NCBI RefSeq assembly: GCF_002994615.1
Contig: NZ_PVNK01000118.1
Location: 1 to 64,000 of the forward strand
From: Enhygromyxa salina
Lineage (GTDB): Bacteria > Myxococcota_A > Polyangia > Nannocystales > Nannocystaceae
Length of the DNA: 64,000 nucleotides
Direction of reading: 5' to 3'
This document shows, in pieces, positions 9,036 to 17,452 of this stretch. Each line of letters starts with the position of its first letter. The stretch's first letter is position 1. Made by a program: the position numbers and the translations under genes. The notes beneath the pieces are model-generated. The model ran no database searches. It was not told the DNA's origin and was given only the letters and a program-made list of their open reading frames with translations.

Positions 9036-9416
9036 ATGCAACTGAGGCTGATCACTACACAGGCGTTTGTGCTTCTGCTGCTGTCCGGGGCGGCGTGCGA
9101 CAATCCCAAATCCGACACCGACCCGTTGGCAGAGGGAGTGCGGTTCGACACCGCGAGTTGTCGGTCCGCAATGGACGAACTGGCCAATTGCGGCCCGACC
9201 GCCGACTGCCGCCCAGACGACGACCCGGCGAGTGCGCCACTGAGCCTGCGAGTCCTCATCGACTGCGCAGCGGCTGCGTGTGCTGGGATGGCGGCTGACG
9301 AGATCGACCAGTGTCGTTTCGACGCGATGCTGTTCCCGGGCCCGACGTGCGACGTCGCTCGAAAGCTCTGCGAAGAGGGAGACGACCCTGCGGCCTGGTT
9401 GGCAGAACCGCTGTGA
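9036..9416 (+). CDS. Small Cys-rich lipoprotein
   Basis: Encodes 126 residues. An N-terminal leader (ITTQAFVLLLLSGAAC) with a lipobox SGAAC gives lipidated Cys 21. The mature part has about ten cysteines, including CRSAMDELANCGPTADCRP and CAAAACAG, giving helical pairs of Cys of the type seen in small myxobacterial surface lipoproteins. The start is supported by aggtga four bases upstream. It is monocistronic and converges with the next gene. The function is unknown; I do not recognise a named family. Confidence 0.8.
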   Translation: MQLRLITTQAFVLLLLSGAACDNPKSDTDPLAEGVRFDTASCRSAMDELANCGPTADCRPDDDPASAPLSLRVLIDCAAAACAGMAADEIDQCRFDAMLFPGPTCDVARKLCEEGDDPAAWLAEPL

Positions 9417-9568
9417 TGCATGGCGCCGGGCTGACCGAGGGCTGGTGAACACCGAATCCAACAAATTCTGGCTTCTATCTCGATAGGAAAAATTTGGCGA
9501 GGGCCGCCGAACGCTCGCTTGGCGCGAGGATCGGCGACCCGCTTGGTTCGGCTGATTGGACGACCGGA

Positions 9569-10471
9569 CTAGAACAGGCTGCCCTTGGACAGCACGCACT
9601 CGCCGGCCTCGCAGACCGCCTCGGAGTCGGTGCACAGATAGACCTGCGGGCACTGGACGAAGGGATCACACTTTGGACCCGACGTGCTGCACTGCTTGGC
9701 GACCGCGATCTCCTGGCCGCCCGCGTTGCACGGACAGCAACCGGGGGTGGTCTTGATGCAGTCGTCGTCGCTGACGCAGCCGCAGAACGAGTCGGTCTCG
9801 ACCGCGGGGCTCTCGGGCGCTGCGATCTGGGCGTCAACCACGTTGGCTTCGGCGTTGCCGACGCTTGCGAGGCACTCCACGTACTTGGGGGTCATCGCCC
9901 AGCCGCAGCTCCAGCCCGGGCCGTTGTTGCCGCAGGTGGTGTACTGCAGGCACTCGTACTCGGCGCGCCACTCACAGGTGGTGAAGACCGGCTCGCTTGC
10001 GCAGATCTGGCCGCTGCAGCCGGTGGCCTGACACTGCTGGACGAAGCCGATCAGGCCCTTGTCCGGGTTGAGAACGGGTTGATCGATGCGCAATTGATCG
10101 AGCACGGTGTGGTCGGCCAACGCTCGCTCGGCGAGGTCGATGGCCTCCGCGAGCTCGGCGGGCAGCTCGGCCTCGGGGTTGACCTGTTGGCCGTCCCAGC
10201 TGGCGATCATGCCGTCGCCGTCAGGCGTCAGCACGAGCGCCTGGCTCGCGCCATCCGCACGGACTTCGAGCGCGCCCTCGACAACGACGACGGTGCCGCC
10301 GTCGACGACCACGGTGCCGGGCGCGAGCACGCTCGGGTTCACTTCCGGGTTCACTTCCTGGTTGGCCGCCTCGAGCGCGTCGCCGGGCTCGTCCTGGCCC
10401 TGGCAGGCGCTGAGCCCCGCGCCGAGGCAAAGGAGGATAGACATGGAGATGATCGATTGAATGTGTCGCAT
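9569..10471 (-). CDS. Lipoprotein with eight-cysteine-cluster domain
   Basis: Encodes 300 residues. The leader (ISMSILLCLGAGLSAC) ends in lipobox LSAC. Residues of about 60-95 are Val-rich repeats (TVVVDGGTVVVVEGAL). Residues 148-205 match the eight-cysteine-cluster pattern known from myxobacterial lipoproteins: CQATGCSGQICA, TTCEWRAEYECLQYTTCG, then SCGWAMTP and VECL. A second Cys group follows (DSFCGCVSDDDC, PGCCPCNAGGQEIA), resembling the same family's C-terminal knot. Expected to be an outer-membrane-anchored, disulfide-rich protein; the function of the family is not known to me. It stands alone and converges with the small lipoprotein gene to its left. Confidence 0.85.
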   Translation of the reverse strand: MRHIQSIISMSILLCLGAGLSACQGQDEPGDALEAANQEVNPEVNPSVLAPGTVVVDGGTVVVVEGALEVRADGASQALVLTPDGDGMIASWDGQQVNPEAELPAELAEAIDLAERALADHTVLDQLRIDQPVLNPDKGLIGFVQQCQATGCSGQICASEPVFTTCEWRAEYECLQYTTCGNNGPGWSCGWAMTPKYVECLASVGNAEANVVDAQIAAPESPAVETDSFCGCVSDDDCIKTTPGCCPCNAGGQEIAVAKQCSTSGPKCDPFVQCPQVYLCTDSEAVCEAGECVLSKGSLF

Positions 10472-10852
10472 GGGGGATGGGGATCCGATCAGTCGTCGGA
10501 TCGCAGTCTAATTACGCGAATCTGACGGCGCTCGCTACTGACCCAAATTACAAAACCGATCTGTGCGCGATCGTTCGCGGTCACCAGCCGATCGGCTGGG
10601 GTGGCGCTCCGCGATGTGCATTGCTCTTCGTCGTTCGCGGGGGGCATCGCTCGGACCGGAGGACATGAGCGGGCACGCCGAACCCGCGCGGCGATCGGGT
10701 CCGAGACACGGGCGCGATGGCCAGGGTCGTGGCGTCGAGCCACGCCGCGTGAGCCAGCTCGCCGTGGCCATCTGGTGGACCCGCAGCCCAACCTGGGGTG
10801 GGGGCTGCGCTGGCCTCGAGCCGTGGACTTGCCCAAGATCGGGGGGTGGTCG
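10472..10852. other. Intergenic region, nothing recognised
   Basis: 381 bp between the end of the Ebony-like gene on the right and the start of the eight-cysteine lipoprotein on the left, both read leftward. The bases just right of 10471 (10480-10560) are the least GC-rich part and probably hold the promoter of the lipoprotein gene. Open frames here lack coding character. I see no hairpin followed by a T-run behind the Ebony-like gene. Confidence 0.4.
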
Positions 10853-13318
10853 CTACAGCTTGCGTTCGTACAGCAGCGCCTGGACATCGGGCCCAGCTCG
10901 CTCAGCGAACAGGCGTTCTCCGTGCCACGTGAAGTCTTGCATGCGAACACCCACGCTCGCGCTAAAACCAAGTTGCTCGGCGAGCTCCACCGTCGCGGGG
11001 TGGGTACAGATCGTCACGACCGATGAGAAGCCGGCCCGCGTGATGTTGTGAAGGGCGTGGGTCTCGAGCGCGTGGGCGACCTCCAGGCCATCGATACGAG
11101 CGAGCGCGCCGGTCATCGCTATCTCTGCGACCTCACCTGGGCCGAGCGAACCACGCTGGGCCTCGTAGCGGCGCATGAGCTCGCCGAGCAGAGCGAGGGT
11201 CGGGCCCATCGCTGGACGTGACGCGGGGTTCAGCTGGGCGGTGAAATCGTGCGCGAGGCAAAAGCCCACACGCTGGCCTGTCTCGCGCTCGACCGCCGTC
11301 CAGGCCAGCCGCTCGGCGAGGCTCTGGTCGACGACGGCGCCGGCGTAGGGGCTGAGGTCATCGGCCCGAAGCCCACACAGTTGCGACAGGATCTCGCGCT
11401 CGACAAACACCGAGGTCGAGAGCAACGCGAGCGCGTCGCGTTCGGCGAGGGTCGCGGCCTGGATGTCCCAGCGCGAAGGCGTCGGCTTCGCTTTTGGGCG
11501 CGGGTTCGGGCTCGGGGCCGCGCCGGACTCGGACCCGGAGCCAGACTCGGACCTGGATCCGAACCACTCGGCGAGCGCCGCGACGCTCTGACTCCGCAGC
11601 CAGCCGGGCTCGACCTCACGCAGGCCAAAGCGCTCGCGCAACCGGGTCAAGAACGCCGCGGTCGTGAGCGAGTCGCCGCCGCACGTCGCCAGGCTGTGTT
11701 CGCGGTCGACCTCCGAGCAGCCGAGGCTCAGGGCCAGCATCGAGGCGAGCTCGCGCTCGAGCGGCGTCTTGGGCCCGGCAGCGCGAGCGCTTTGGCTGGC
11801 GCAGCGGGCCTCCAAGGCGATGCGATCGCGCTTCCCGGACGGTGTCAGCGGAATCTCGTCCACGACCGAGATCGTCGCGGGCACGGCCGCGGGCGGCAGG
11901 CGTCGCGCCGCGTGGGCCAGCGCCGCGCCCAGGTCGGCGCGGGTGTCGGTCGTGAACGCGACCAGGCGCGGCGGCTGCGAGGCGACAACAACGACGACCT
12001 CACCAGCGAGCACCTCGGCGAGCGTGGCCTCGACCTCACCCAGCTCGATCCGCACGCCGCGGAGCTTGACCTGACTGTCGACCCGGCCCGCGTAGTGGAA
12101 TTCGCCGTCCAGCTCCTGGCCCAGATCCCCGGTGCGAAACAGCCGACCGAGGCCCGCGTCGTCCACGAAGCGGGCCTGTTGTTCCTCGGGGCGGTGGTGG
12201 TAGCCGCGGGCGAGGAGCGGGCCGCCCACGTAGAGCTCACCCACCACGCCGGGCGCGACGACCTGGCCGTGTGGATCCAACACGTGGACGCGGGCGCCCG
12301 CGATCGCCCGACCGATCGGCACACGCTCGGGCGGCAGCGCGTCGCCGGGCTCGAACACGGCACAGGTCGCGTCCCCGGTGACCTCGGTGCAGCCGTAGAG
12401 GTTGAGGATCGTCAGCTCGGGCGCCGCGTGGCGCAGCCGTGTCAGCAGCGTGTGCTCGAAGCGCTCGCCGCTGACGACCCACACCGAGCGCGGGGGCAGC
12501 CGCGAGACGTCGCCGCCGAGGTCGAGCAGCTGGCGGACCAGCGAGGGGACGAGGCTGACTCGGGTCAGGCCTTGGTCTTGGATCAGCGCGAGCATCCCGA
12601 GCACGTCGGCGCTGTCTCGCTGGGGCAGGATCACCACGCCGGCGCCACACAACAGCGGCGCGAGCGACTCCGTGATCGCGTCGATGAAGCCGAGTGAGCT
12701 GCGATGGAGGCTGCGATCGGCGGGACCCCAGGGCCACGCCTGCCACATCCACTGCAGCCGGGTGAGCAGCGCCGCGTGCTCGAGGCACACGCCCTTGGGT
12801 TGACCCGTGCTGCCCGAGGTGTAGAGCATGCACGCCAGCGATGTTGGTGTGGCCTGCCCGGGTCCTGCCGCTGGATCGGCTGGATCGGCTGAGGGCGCGC
12901 CCGGGTTGAAGTCGGGCATGGATCGCCAGCGGGTCGGGCCGCGGTCTGCCGCCTGCGAGCCCGGAGCGCCGAGGACCAGCGAGGGGCTCGCGTCGTCGAT
13001 CACAAAGGCCACGCGCGCGGCGGGCCAGTCGAGCGGCAGCGGGATGAAGGCCGCGCCGAGCTGGGTCACGGCGAGCATCGCCACGATCGCTTCGGCCCCG
13101 CGTGGGAGCGCGAGGCCGACACGATCCCCTGGCCCGACACCCGCCTGCGCGAGCACCCCCGCGACCTGGCCGACCCAGCGGCCGAGCGCCGCGTAGGTCC
13201 AGGTCTGCTCGTCGAGCTGGACTCCGATCCGCTCGGCAGCGGCGACGCTGACCGCCGCGAATTGGGCGTTGAGCGTTGGGGCGTTGGGCGTGGGGGTGTT
13301 CATCGAGGGGGTGCTCAT
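10853..13318 (-). CDS. Ebony-like A-PCP-GNAT amide synthetase, probably beta-alanine activating
   Basis: Encodes 821 residues; its ATG overlaps the previous stop (ATGA). Residues 20-505 are an NRPS adenylation domain (YTSGSTGQPKG 166-176, FRTGDLGQ, LTPSGKRDR with K496). Residues 515-585 are a carrier domain (CGGDSL, pantetheine Ser 550). A Ser/Gly/Pro linker follows. Residues 628-821 resemble arylalkylamine N-acyltransferases of GNAT fold (TGQRVGFCLAHDF). This is the layout of insect Ebony, which joins beta-alanine to dopamine or histamine. The specificity positions read I212, D213, T216, S255, V281, S283, L307, G315, D316, K496: the acidic residue sits one place later than in alpha-amino-acid codes, as in beta-alanine codes (V-D-W-V-I-S-L-A-D-K). 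There is no thioesterase or condensation domain; release would be by amide formation with an amine. The activity is inferred. Confidence 0.85.
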   Translation of the reverse strand: MSTPSMNTPTPNAPTLNAQFAAVSVAAAERIGVQLDEQTWTYAALGRWVGQVAGVLAQAGVGPGDRVGLALPRGAEAIVAMLAVTQLGAAFIPLPLDWPAARVAFVIDDASPSLVLGAPGSQAADRGPTRWRSMPDFNPGAPSADPADPAAGPGQATPTSLACMLYTSGSTGQPKGVCLEHAALLTRLQWMWQAWPWGPADRSLHRSSLGFIDAITESLAPLLCGAGVVILPQRDSADVLGMLALIQDQGLTRVSLVPSLVRQLLDLGGDVSRLPPRSVWVVSGERFEHTLLTRLRHAAPELTILNLYGCTEVTGDATCAVFEPGDALPPERVPIGRAIAGARVHVLDPHGQVVAPGVVGELYVGGPLLARGYHHRPEEQQARFVDDAGLGRLFRTGDLGQELDGEFHYAGRVDSQVKLRGVRIELGEVEATLAEVLAGEVVVVVASQPPRLVAFTTDTRADLGAALAHAARRLPPAAVPATISVVDEIPLTPSGKRDRIALEARCASQSARAAGPKTPLERELASMLALSLGCSEVDREHSLATCGGDSLTTAAFLTRLRERFGLREVEPGWLRSQSVAALAEWFGSRSESGSGSESGAAPSPNPRPKAKPTPSRWDIQAATLAERDALALLSTSVFVEREILSQLCGLRADDLSPYAGAVVDQSLAERLAWTAVERETGQRVGFCLAHDFTAQLNPASRPAMGPTLALLGELMRRYEAQRGSLGPGEVAEIAMTGALARIDGLEVAHALETHALHNITRAGFSSVVTICTHPATVELAEQLGFSASVGVRMQDFTWHGERLFAERAGPDVQALLYERKL

Positions 13319-14784
13319 CGCGGGGAGACCTCGGTGATCGCCGCCTCGATGTCTTCGAGCGCCTGCGCGAGCCGGTCGGCGTGGGTCCGAAACGAGAGCA
13401 CCGCGAGGCGCAGGACAAAGCGCCCGCGAAATCGTGTCCCGGACAGGTAGACGCGCCCGCGCGAGTTGATCGCCGCGAGCAGGCGGGTGTTGAGTTCGTC
13501 TTGTGCGAGGCCGACCTCGCTGTCGGCGCTATCGTTGCCGCGGTCGGCGGCCGGGCGCGGGAGCTGGAGCTGAAAGGTGACGATCGAGAGCTGATGTGGC
13601 GTGACGATCTCGATCCCAGGCAGCAGCGCGAGCGCGCGCGCGGCCTGGTCCGCGAGGTCGAGCTTCTCGTCGAGGTGCGCGGCGAAGGGCTGGCTGCCGA
13701 GGGCCTTGAGCGGCAACCACAGGCCCAGGCCCCGAAAGTTGCGAGACAGCTCGGGCGAGAGATCACAAAAATTGACGCTGCTGCTCTCGTGTTCGTGCAG
13801 GTAGTCGGCGGAGGCCGAGAACGCGTCCAGCAGCCAGCTGCGGTCGGCGACGACGAGGGCCCCGTTGCCGTAGGGCAGGCCCAGGCCCTTGTGTGGATCG
13901 AGGGTGATCGAGTGGGCGGACGCGAGCCCCGCGAGCCGCTCGCGCCCGCGGGCGGTGAGCATGAAAAAGCCCCCGTACGCGGCGTCGACGTGCAGCCACA
14001 TCTGATGGTCCTGGGCGAGCGCGGCTGCACCACCCAGGTCATCGATGGCGCCGGTGTTGGTGGTGCCCGCGCTCGCGACCAGCACCGCAGGGATCAGCCC
14101 CGCGCGCCGGTCCTCGGCGATCATGCTCGCCGCGGCGTGTAGATCCATCCGGCCCGCCGCGTCAGTTGCGACCACGCGGATGTTTGCCCGCGAGAAGCCG
14201 GCCATCCGCGCGGCCTTGGCTGCCGAGTGATGGGCCTGATCCGAGGCGTACACGACCCCGCGGCTGATCTGGTCGGCGACCGTGTGATCGCGCGCAGCGA
14301 CCAGGGCGGTGAGGCTCGCCAGCGAGCCGCCGGTCGTGAGCACCCCCGCCGCGCCTGGGCCGTAGCCGACGATCTCACACAGCCACTGGACCGCCGTCTC
14401 CTCGAGCGCGACCAGCCCCGGCGCCATGTGCTCGACGCCGACGTGCCGATTGATCGCCGCGGCGAGGAACTCGGCGGCCGCGGACAAGAACAAGCCGCCG
14501 CCGGGGATGTAGCCGAGGTAGCCCGGGCTCGCCGTGTTGACGCTGCGTGGGGTCAGCTCGTCCATGACCAAGCTCAGGAGCTCGTCGAGCGGCTGGCCTG
14601 CGCGAGGCAGGGGCTCGGCGAGCGAGGGCGCGGCCGAGCCCTGCGTGTCCGAGGCAGGCTGCTGACCGAGCGACAAAATGTGGGCAATGACGACCTCGCT
14701 GATCTGCGCAGCGATGGCCTGCATCTGCGCGGCGCTGGGTTCGAGCGGCGCACTGTTGCCGTTGCAGTCGAGAGGGGAAGCCAT
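13315..14784 (-). CDS. PLP-dependent decarboxylase, aromatic-L-amino-acid type
   Basis: Encodes 489 residues from the ATG at 14784 (a TTG at 14820 is the alternative; neither has a clear ribosome-binding site). A group II PLP decarboxylase: SPGYLGYIPGGG 87-97, ASDQAHHS with cofactor-stacking His 185, LHVDAAYGG with Asp 267, and DPHKGLGLPYGNGA with the Schiff-base Lys 299. SDQAH and WLHVDAAYGG are typical of aromatic-amino-acid decarboxylases rather than glutamate decarboxylases. Expected product: tyramine, dopamine, tryptamine, phenylethylamine or histamine. Aspartate decarboxylation to beta-alanine cannot be excluded. Translation is coupled to the Ebony-like gene by a 4-bp overlap, so the two probably make one compound: the amine and its beta-alanyl conjugate. 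Confidence 0.88.
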   Translation of the reverse strand: MASPLDCNGNSAPLEPSAAQMQAIAAQISEVVIAHILSLGQQPASDTQGSAAPSLAEPLPRAGQPLDELLSLVMDELTPRSVNTASPGYLGYIPGGGLFLSAAAEFLAAAINRHVGVEHMAPGLVALEETAVQWLCEIVGYGPGAAGVLTTGGSLASLTALVAARDHTVADQISRGVVYASDQAHHSAAKAARMAGFSRANIRVVATDAAGRMDLHAAASMIAEDRRAGLIPAVLVASAGTTNTGAIDDLGGAAALAQDHQMWLHVDAAYGGFFMLTARGRERLAGLASAHSITLDPHKGLGLPYGNGALVVADRSWLLDAFSASADYLHEHESSSVNFCDLSPELSRNFRGLGLWLPLKALGSQPFAAHLDEKLDLADQAARALALLPGIEIVTPHQLSIVTFQLQLPRPAADRGNDSADSEVGLAQDELNTRLLAAINSRGRVYLSGTRFRGRFVLRLAVLSFRTHADRLAQALEDIEAAITEVSPR

Positions 14785-15215
14785 GGGACGTGGCGTGAAC
14801 GTGACGGAGGGGTACGTCAATTGCTCGGTAGGTTGGCAGCGTAGGGATATACATTAAATGTGGTGTAAAATAGCACGCGACAAACACGCGGAGGCTCAGC
14901 CTCGACCGCGCCGAGCGTCGACGCTCGACACGAGCAAGGTGGCAGATTTGCTGCAGTGACCGGGCCCGCGACCCCACGAGCAGGGCTGGGACAACGCCGA
15001 GCTCGGGCCGATCACCGACCAGCCCGGCCTCGTCGTCGGGTGAGCAGGCCGGTGTGCTCCACGCCTCAGTGACTGTCAAGCGTCTTGGACAAGGTCATGT
15101 TCCCATGGGAAAAGTGGTTCGGTCTCACCGTGCGACGTTCACGCCGAGGTCACCCGATGCGCTCGCTCGCCAGACCTACACAGCACCACCCACTCAACCA
15201 GCTAAGCTCCGCGAC
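14785..15215. promoter_or_regulatory. Divergent promoter region with AT-rich palindrome
   Basis: Separates the leftward decarboxylase operon from the rightward methyltransferase gene. The stretch 14845-14880 is strikingly AT-rich for this genome (tatacattaaatgtggtg, then taaaatag), and contains the near-palindrome acattaaatgt. It is a plausible promoter/operator for the decarboxylase-Ebony operon, but box spacing is not convincing. The remainder, 14885-15215, holds no gene that I can support. Confidence 0.35.
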
Positions 15216-16034
15216 ATGAGCGACGACTACCTCGAGCACAACCGCGAGCACTGGGACGCCATGGTCGACGCCCACTGGGAGTCCGACTTCTATGACGTCC
15301 CCGGATGGCTCGCCGGCAAGGACAGCCTGGGGCCCATCGAGCTCTCGATGCTGCCCGACTCACTCGATGGGAAACGGCTGCTGCACCTGCAGTGCCACTT
15401 CGGGCAGGACACGCTCTCGCTGGCGCGGCGCGGGGCGATGGTGACCGGGGTCGACCTCTCGGCCCGTGCGATCGACCGTGCGAACGAGCTCGCCGCCCTC
15501 GCCAAGTTGGAGGGCACCTTCGTGCACAGCGATGTTTACGGGCTTCCCGGGGCCCTCGACGCCGCCGGCGCGTTCGACCTCGTGTTCACCTCGTGGGGCA
15601 CGATCGGTTGGCTCCCGGACCTCCAGAAGTGGAGCAAGGTCGTCGACCACTTCCTCGCGCCGGGTGGCGCGCTCGTGCTCGCGGAGTTTCACCCGATGGT
15701 CTGGATGTACGGCGACGACCGGTCCAAGTTCGAGCACAGCTACTTCAACCGCGGACCCATCACGGAGTCGAGCGACACGAGCTACAGCGGCAACGCGAAG
15801 CCAAAGACGACCAACCTCGGATGGAATCATCCCTTTGGCGAAGTGCTCGGTGCATTGATCGACCGGGGGTTCATCCTCGAAGCGTTCGAGGAGTACGACT
15901 ACACGGAGATCAGCTGTTTCAGTGACTGCGTCGAGGTCGCGCCGGGCCGCTACCAGCTGAAGGGACTGGAGGGCATCTTGCCGCTGGCCTACGCGCTACG
16001 TGCCCGAAAGCCCGGCGAAGACACGAGCGCCTGA
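15216..16034 (+). CDS. Class I SAM-dependent methyltransferase
   Basis: Encodes 272 residues from the ATG at 15216 (MSDDYLEHNREHWD); the frame stays open upstream, but that part lacks coding character. Residues of about 48-75 hold the SAM-binding core: LLHLQCHFGQDTLSLAR (motif I, Cys and His where a Gly-rich loop is usual), followed by VTGVDLSARAIDRA with the acidic residue that holds the ribose. FDLVFTSWGTIGWL and LAPGGALVLAEFHP fit motifs II and III. This matches a bacterial subfamily of stand-alone methyltransferases whose substrates are mostly unknown. It is divergent from the decarboxylase-Ebony operon and convergent with the glycan cluster, so membership in either is not shown. Confidence 0.85.
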   Translation: MSDDYLEHNREHWDAMVDAHWESDFYDVPGWLAGKDSLGPIELSMLPDSLDGKRLLHLQCHFGQDTLSLARRGAMVTGVDLSARAIDRANELAALAKLEGTFVHSDVYGLPGALDAAGAFDLVFTSWGTIGWLPDLQKWSKVVDHFLAPGGALVLAEFHPMVWMYGDDRSKFEHSYFNRGPITESSDTSYSGNAKPKTTNLGWNHPFGEVLGALIDRGFILEAFEEYDYTEISCFSDCVEVAPGRYQLKGLEGILPLAYALRARKPGEDTSA

Positions 16035-16092
16035 CACAGCCGCTCGGTGGCGTCATCGAGCGGGTGGTCAAGAAGCCAAAACGCTGGCCGCA

Positions 16093-17445
16093 TCACCTGG
16101 TCGCAGGCCCGTCGGGCGGGCCAGTGGTGATCACCGCGACCCCGTAGCCGTCGAGTCGCACCGTGCCATCAAAGCGCTCGCGCGAGACCTCGTCGCCGGT
16201 GCTCTTGTCCACGCGTAGGACCTCGTCGCAGTCCCCAAGGGTCTCGTCCCAGTCGGAGATCACCAGGGTCCGTGGGCCGGCCGAGGTGTGCACGAACACC
16301 CCGCTCCGACGTCCGTCCCCACCGCACGAGACCACCGCGTCGATGTCGGGGGCGCCGCCGGGGCAGTTGGGAAACGAGACCAGATCGCCATGGCGCACGT
16401 GCTGCGCGAACAGCTCCTTGGCCCGGCACGCGGCCGAGGGCGCGCCGTCCCGGGCGAGCAAACCGTAGGCGTCGTCGTTGTCGGTCGCCGTCCACCGCAT
16501 CTCGAGATCAGCCCCGCCGCGAACGAGGTGGATCAGCGCGGAGGCGTAGTAGGCCGCCCCAAACGCGTTCTGGTTGAGGCAGCGGGTGTAGTTGCGATCG
16601 TGATGCGCGATCGCGTTGACCTCACCGCAGACGTTGAGGATGTCGCGTCCAACCAGGAGCCGGCCCACGCCCCGGGCCCGGGCCTCGTAGGCGGGCGTCT
16701 GAGCCATCAGCAAGGCCTCGAAGCCCGCGCCCTCGGGCGTCTCGGGCACACCAAAAATATCGACGCCGAGGCTCGCGCTGAGGGCCGCGGGCCGCCAGTC
16801 GCCGTAGCGGTGCCACGACACGAACCCGACCAGCGCGTCGTCGACCTCGACGACGAGGCGGGCGATCCAGTCCATCCAAAACGCCTGATGCGTGCCGTCG
16901 ATCGCCGGCCCGCCGATCCGCGCCTTTTGGCCGTTGAGGTGGGGCCCGATCAGGTCGAGGATCGCCGTGGCGACCTCCTCGTAGATCCGACGATACTGCG
17001 CGAAGCTCAGGCCGCCACCGATCAACACGTTATTAGGCTCGTTCCACACGCACCAGTACCAGTCGCGCATGGCCTGCACGCCCCACTGCTCCATGCAGCC
17101 CCAAACGATCTCGGTGCAGCGGTTGACGAAGCTCCGGAGGTTGCGCGGGTCGTCATGAGGCGGATGAAACTTGGCGAAGGTGATCATCGGCACGGCCCCG
17201 GCGTCGAGCACCCCCTGGACGTAGGCGGCGAACAGCGACCACTGGCCGATCGGGTCGGGGACTGGCTTGTCGAACACGAAGATCCGGATCACGCTGGTGT
17301 TCATCCGGCGCAGGTGCTTGTGGATCCGCTCGCGGTGCTCGCCAAGCGCGACGTGCCACCAGGCGTCGATCTCGTTGAATCCGTAGCGAAGCCGCATTCG
17401 CTGGGCCTCGGGCGCGGTCGGAGCAAGATTCTTGGTCGGCTTCAT
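16093..17445 (-). CDS. GH39-like clan-A glycosidase, no signal peptide
   Basis: Encodes 450 residues from the ATG at 17445, seven bases after the upstream stop, with tgagg before it. The barrel carries WCVWNEPNN (acid/base Glu 136) and NVCGEVNA (candidate nucleophile Glu 275), in the order and spacing of clan GH-A families such as GH39 (beta-xylosidase, iduronidase). VSWHRYGDW lies between them as a substrate-site strand. The C-terminal 100 residues form a beta-sandwich-like tail (GVFVHTSAGPRTLVIS). There is no signal peptide, so it should stay in the cytoplasm, unusual for a glycan-cutting enzyme. As last gene of a cluster that makes UDP-xylose, it may trim a lipid-linked xylose-containing intermediate; that is inference. 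Confidence 0.8.
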   Translation of the reverse strand: MKPTKNLAPTAPEAQRMRLRYGFNEIDAWWHVALGEHRERIHKHLRRMNTSVIRIFVFDKPVPDPIGQWSLFAAYVQGVLDAGAVPMITFAKFHPPHDDPRNLRSFVNRCTEIVWGCMEQWGVQAMRDWYWCVWNEPNNVLIGGGLSFAQYRRIYEEVATAILDLIGPHLNGQKARIGGPAIDGTHQAFWMDWIARLVVEVDDALVGFVSWHRYGDWRPAALSASLGVDIFGVPETPEGAGFEALLMAQTPAYEARARGVGRLLVGRDILNVCGEVNAIAHHDRNYTRCLNQNAFGAAYYASALIHLVRGGADLEMRWTATDNDDAYGLLARDGAPSAACRAKELFAQHVRHGDLVSFPNCPGGAPDIDAVVSCGGDGRRSGVFVHTSAGPRTLVISDWDETLGDCDEVLRVDKSTGDEVSRERFDGTVRLDGYGVAVITTGPPDGPATR

Positions 17446-17452
17446 CAAAACC

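Noticed and set aside
10489..10971. A 160-codon minus-strand frame between the lipoprotein and Ebony-like genes
   Set aside because: It overlaps the end of the Ebony-like gene out of frame and has no recognisable protein features.
13315..14784. Glutamate or aspartate decarboxylase (as Black, the beta-alanine source for Ebony in insects)
   Set aside because: SDQAH and LHVDAAYGG favour the aromatic-amino-acid group, though aspartate use cannot be excluded by eye.
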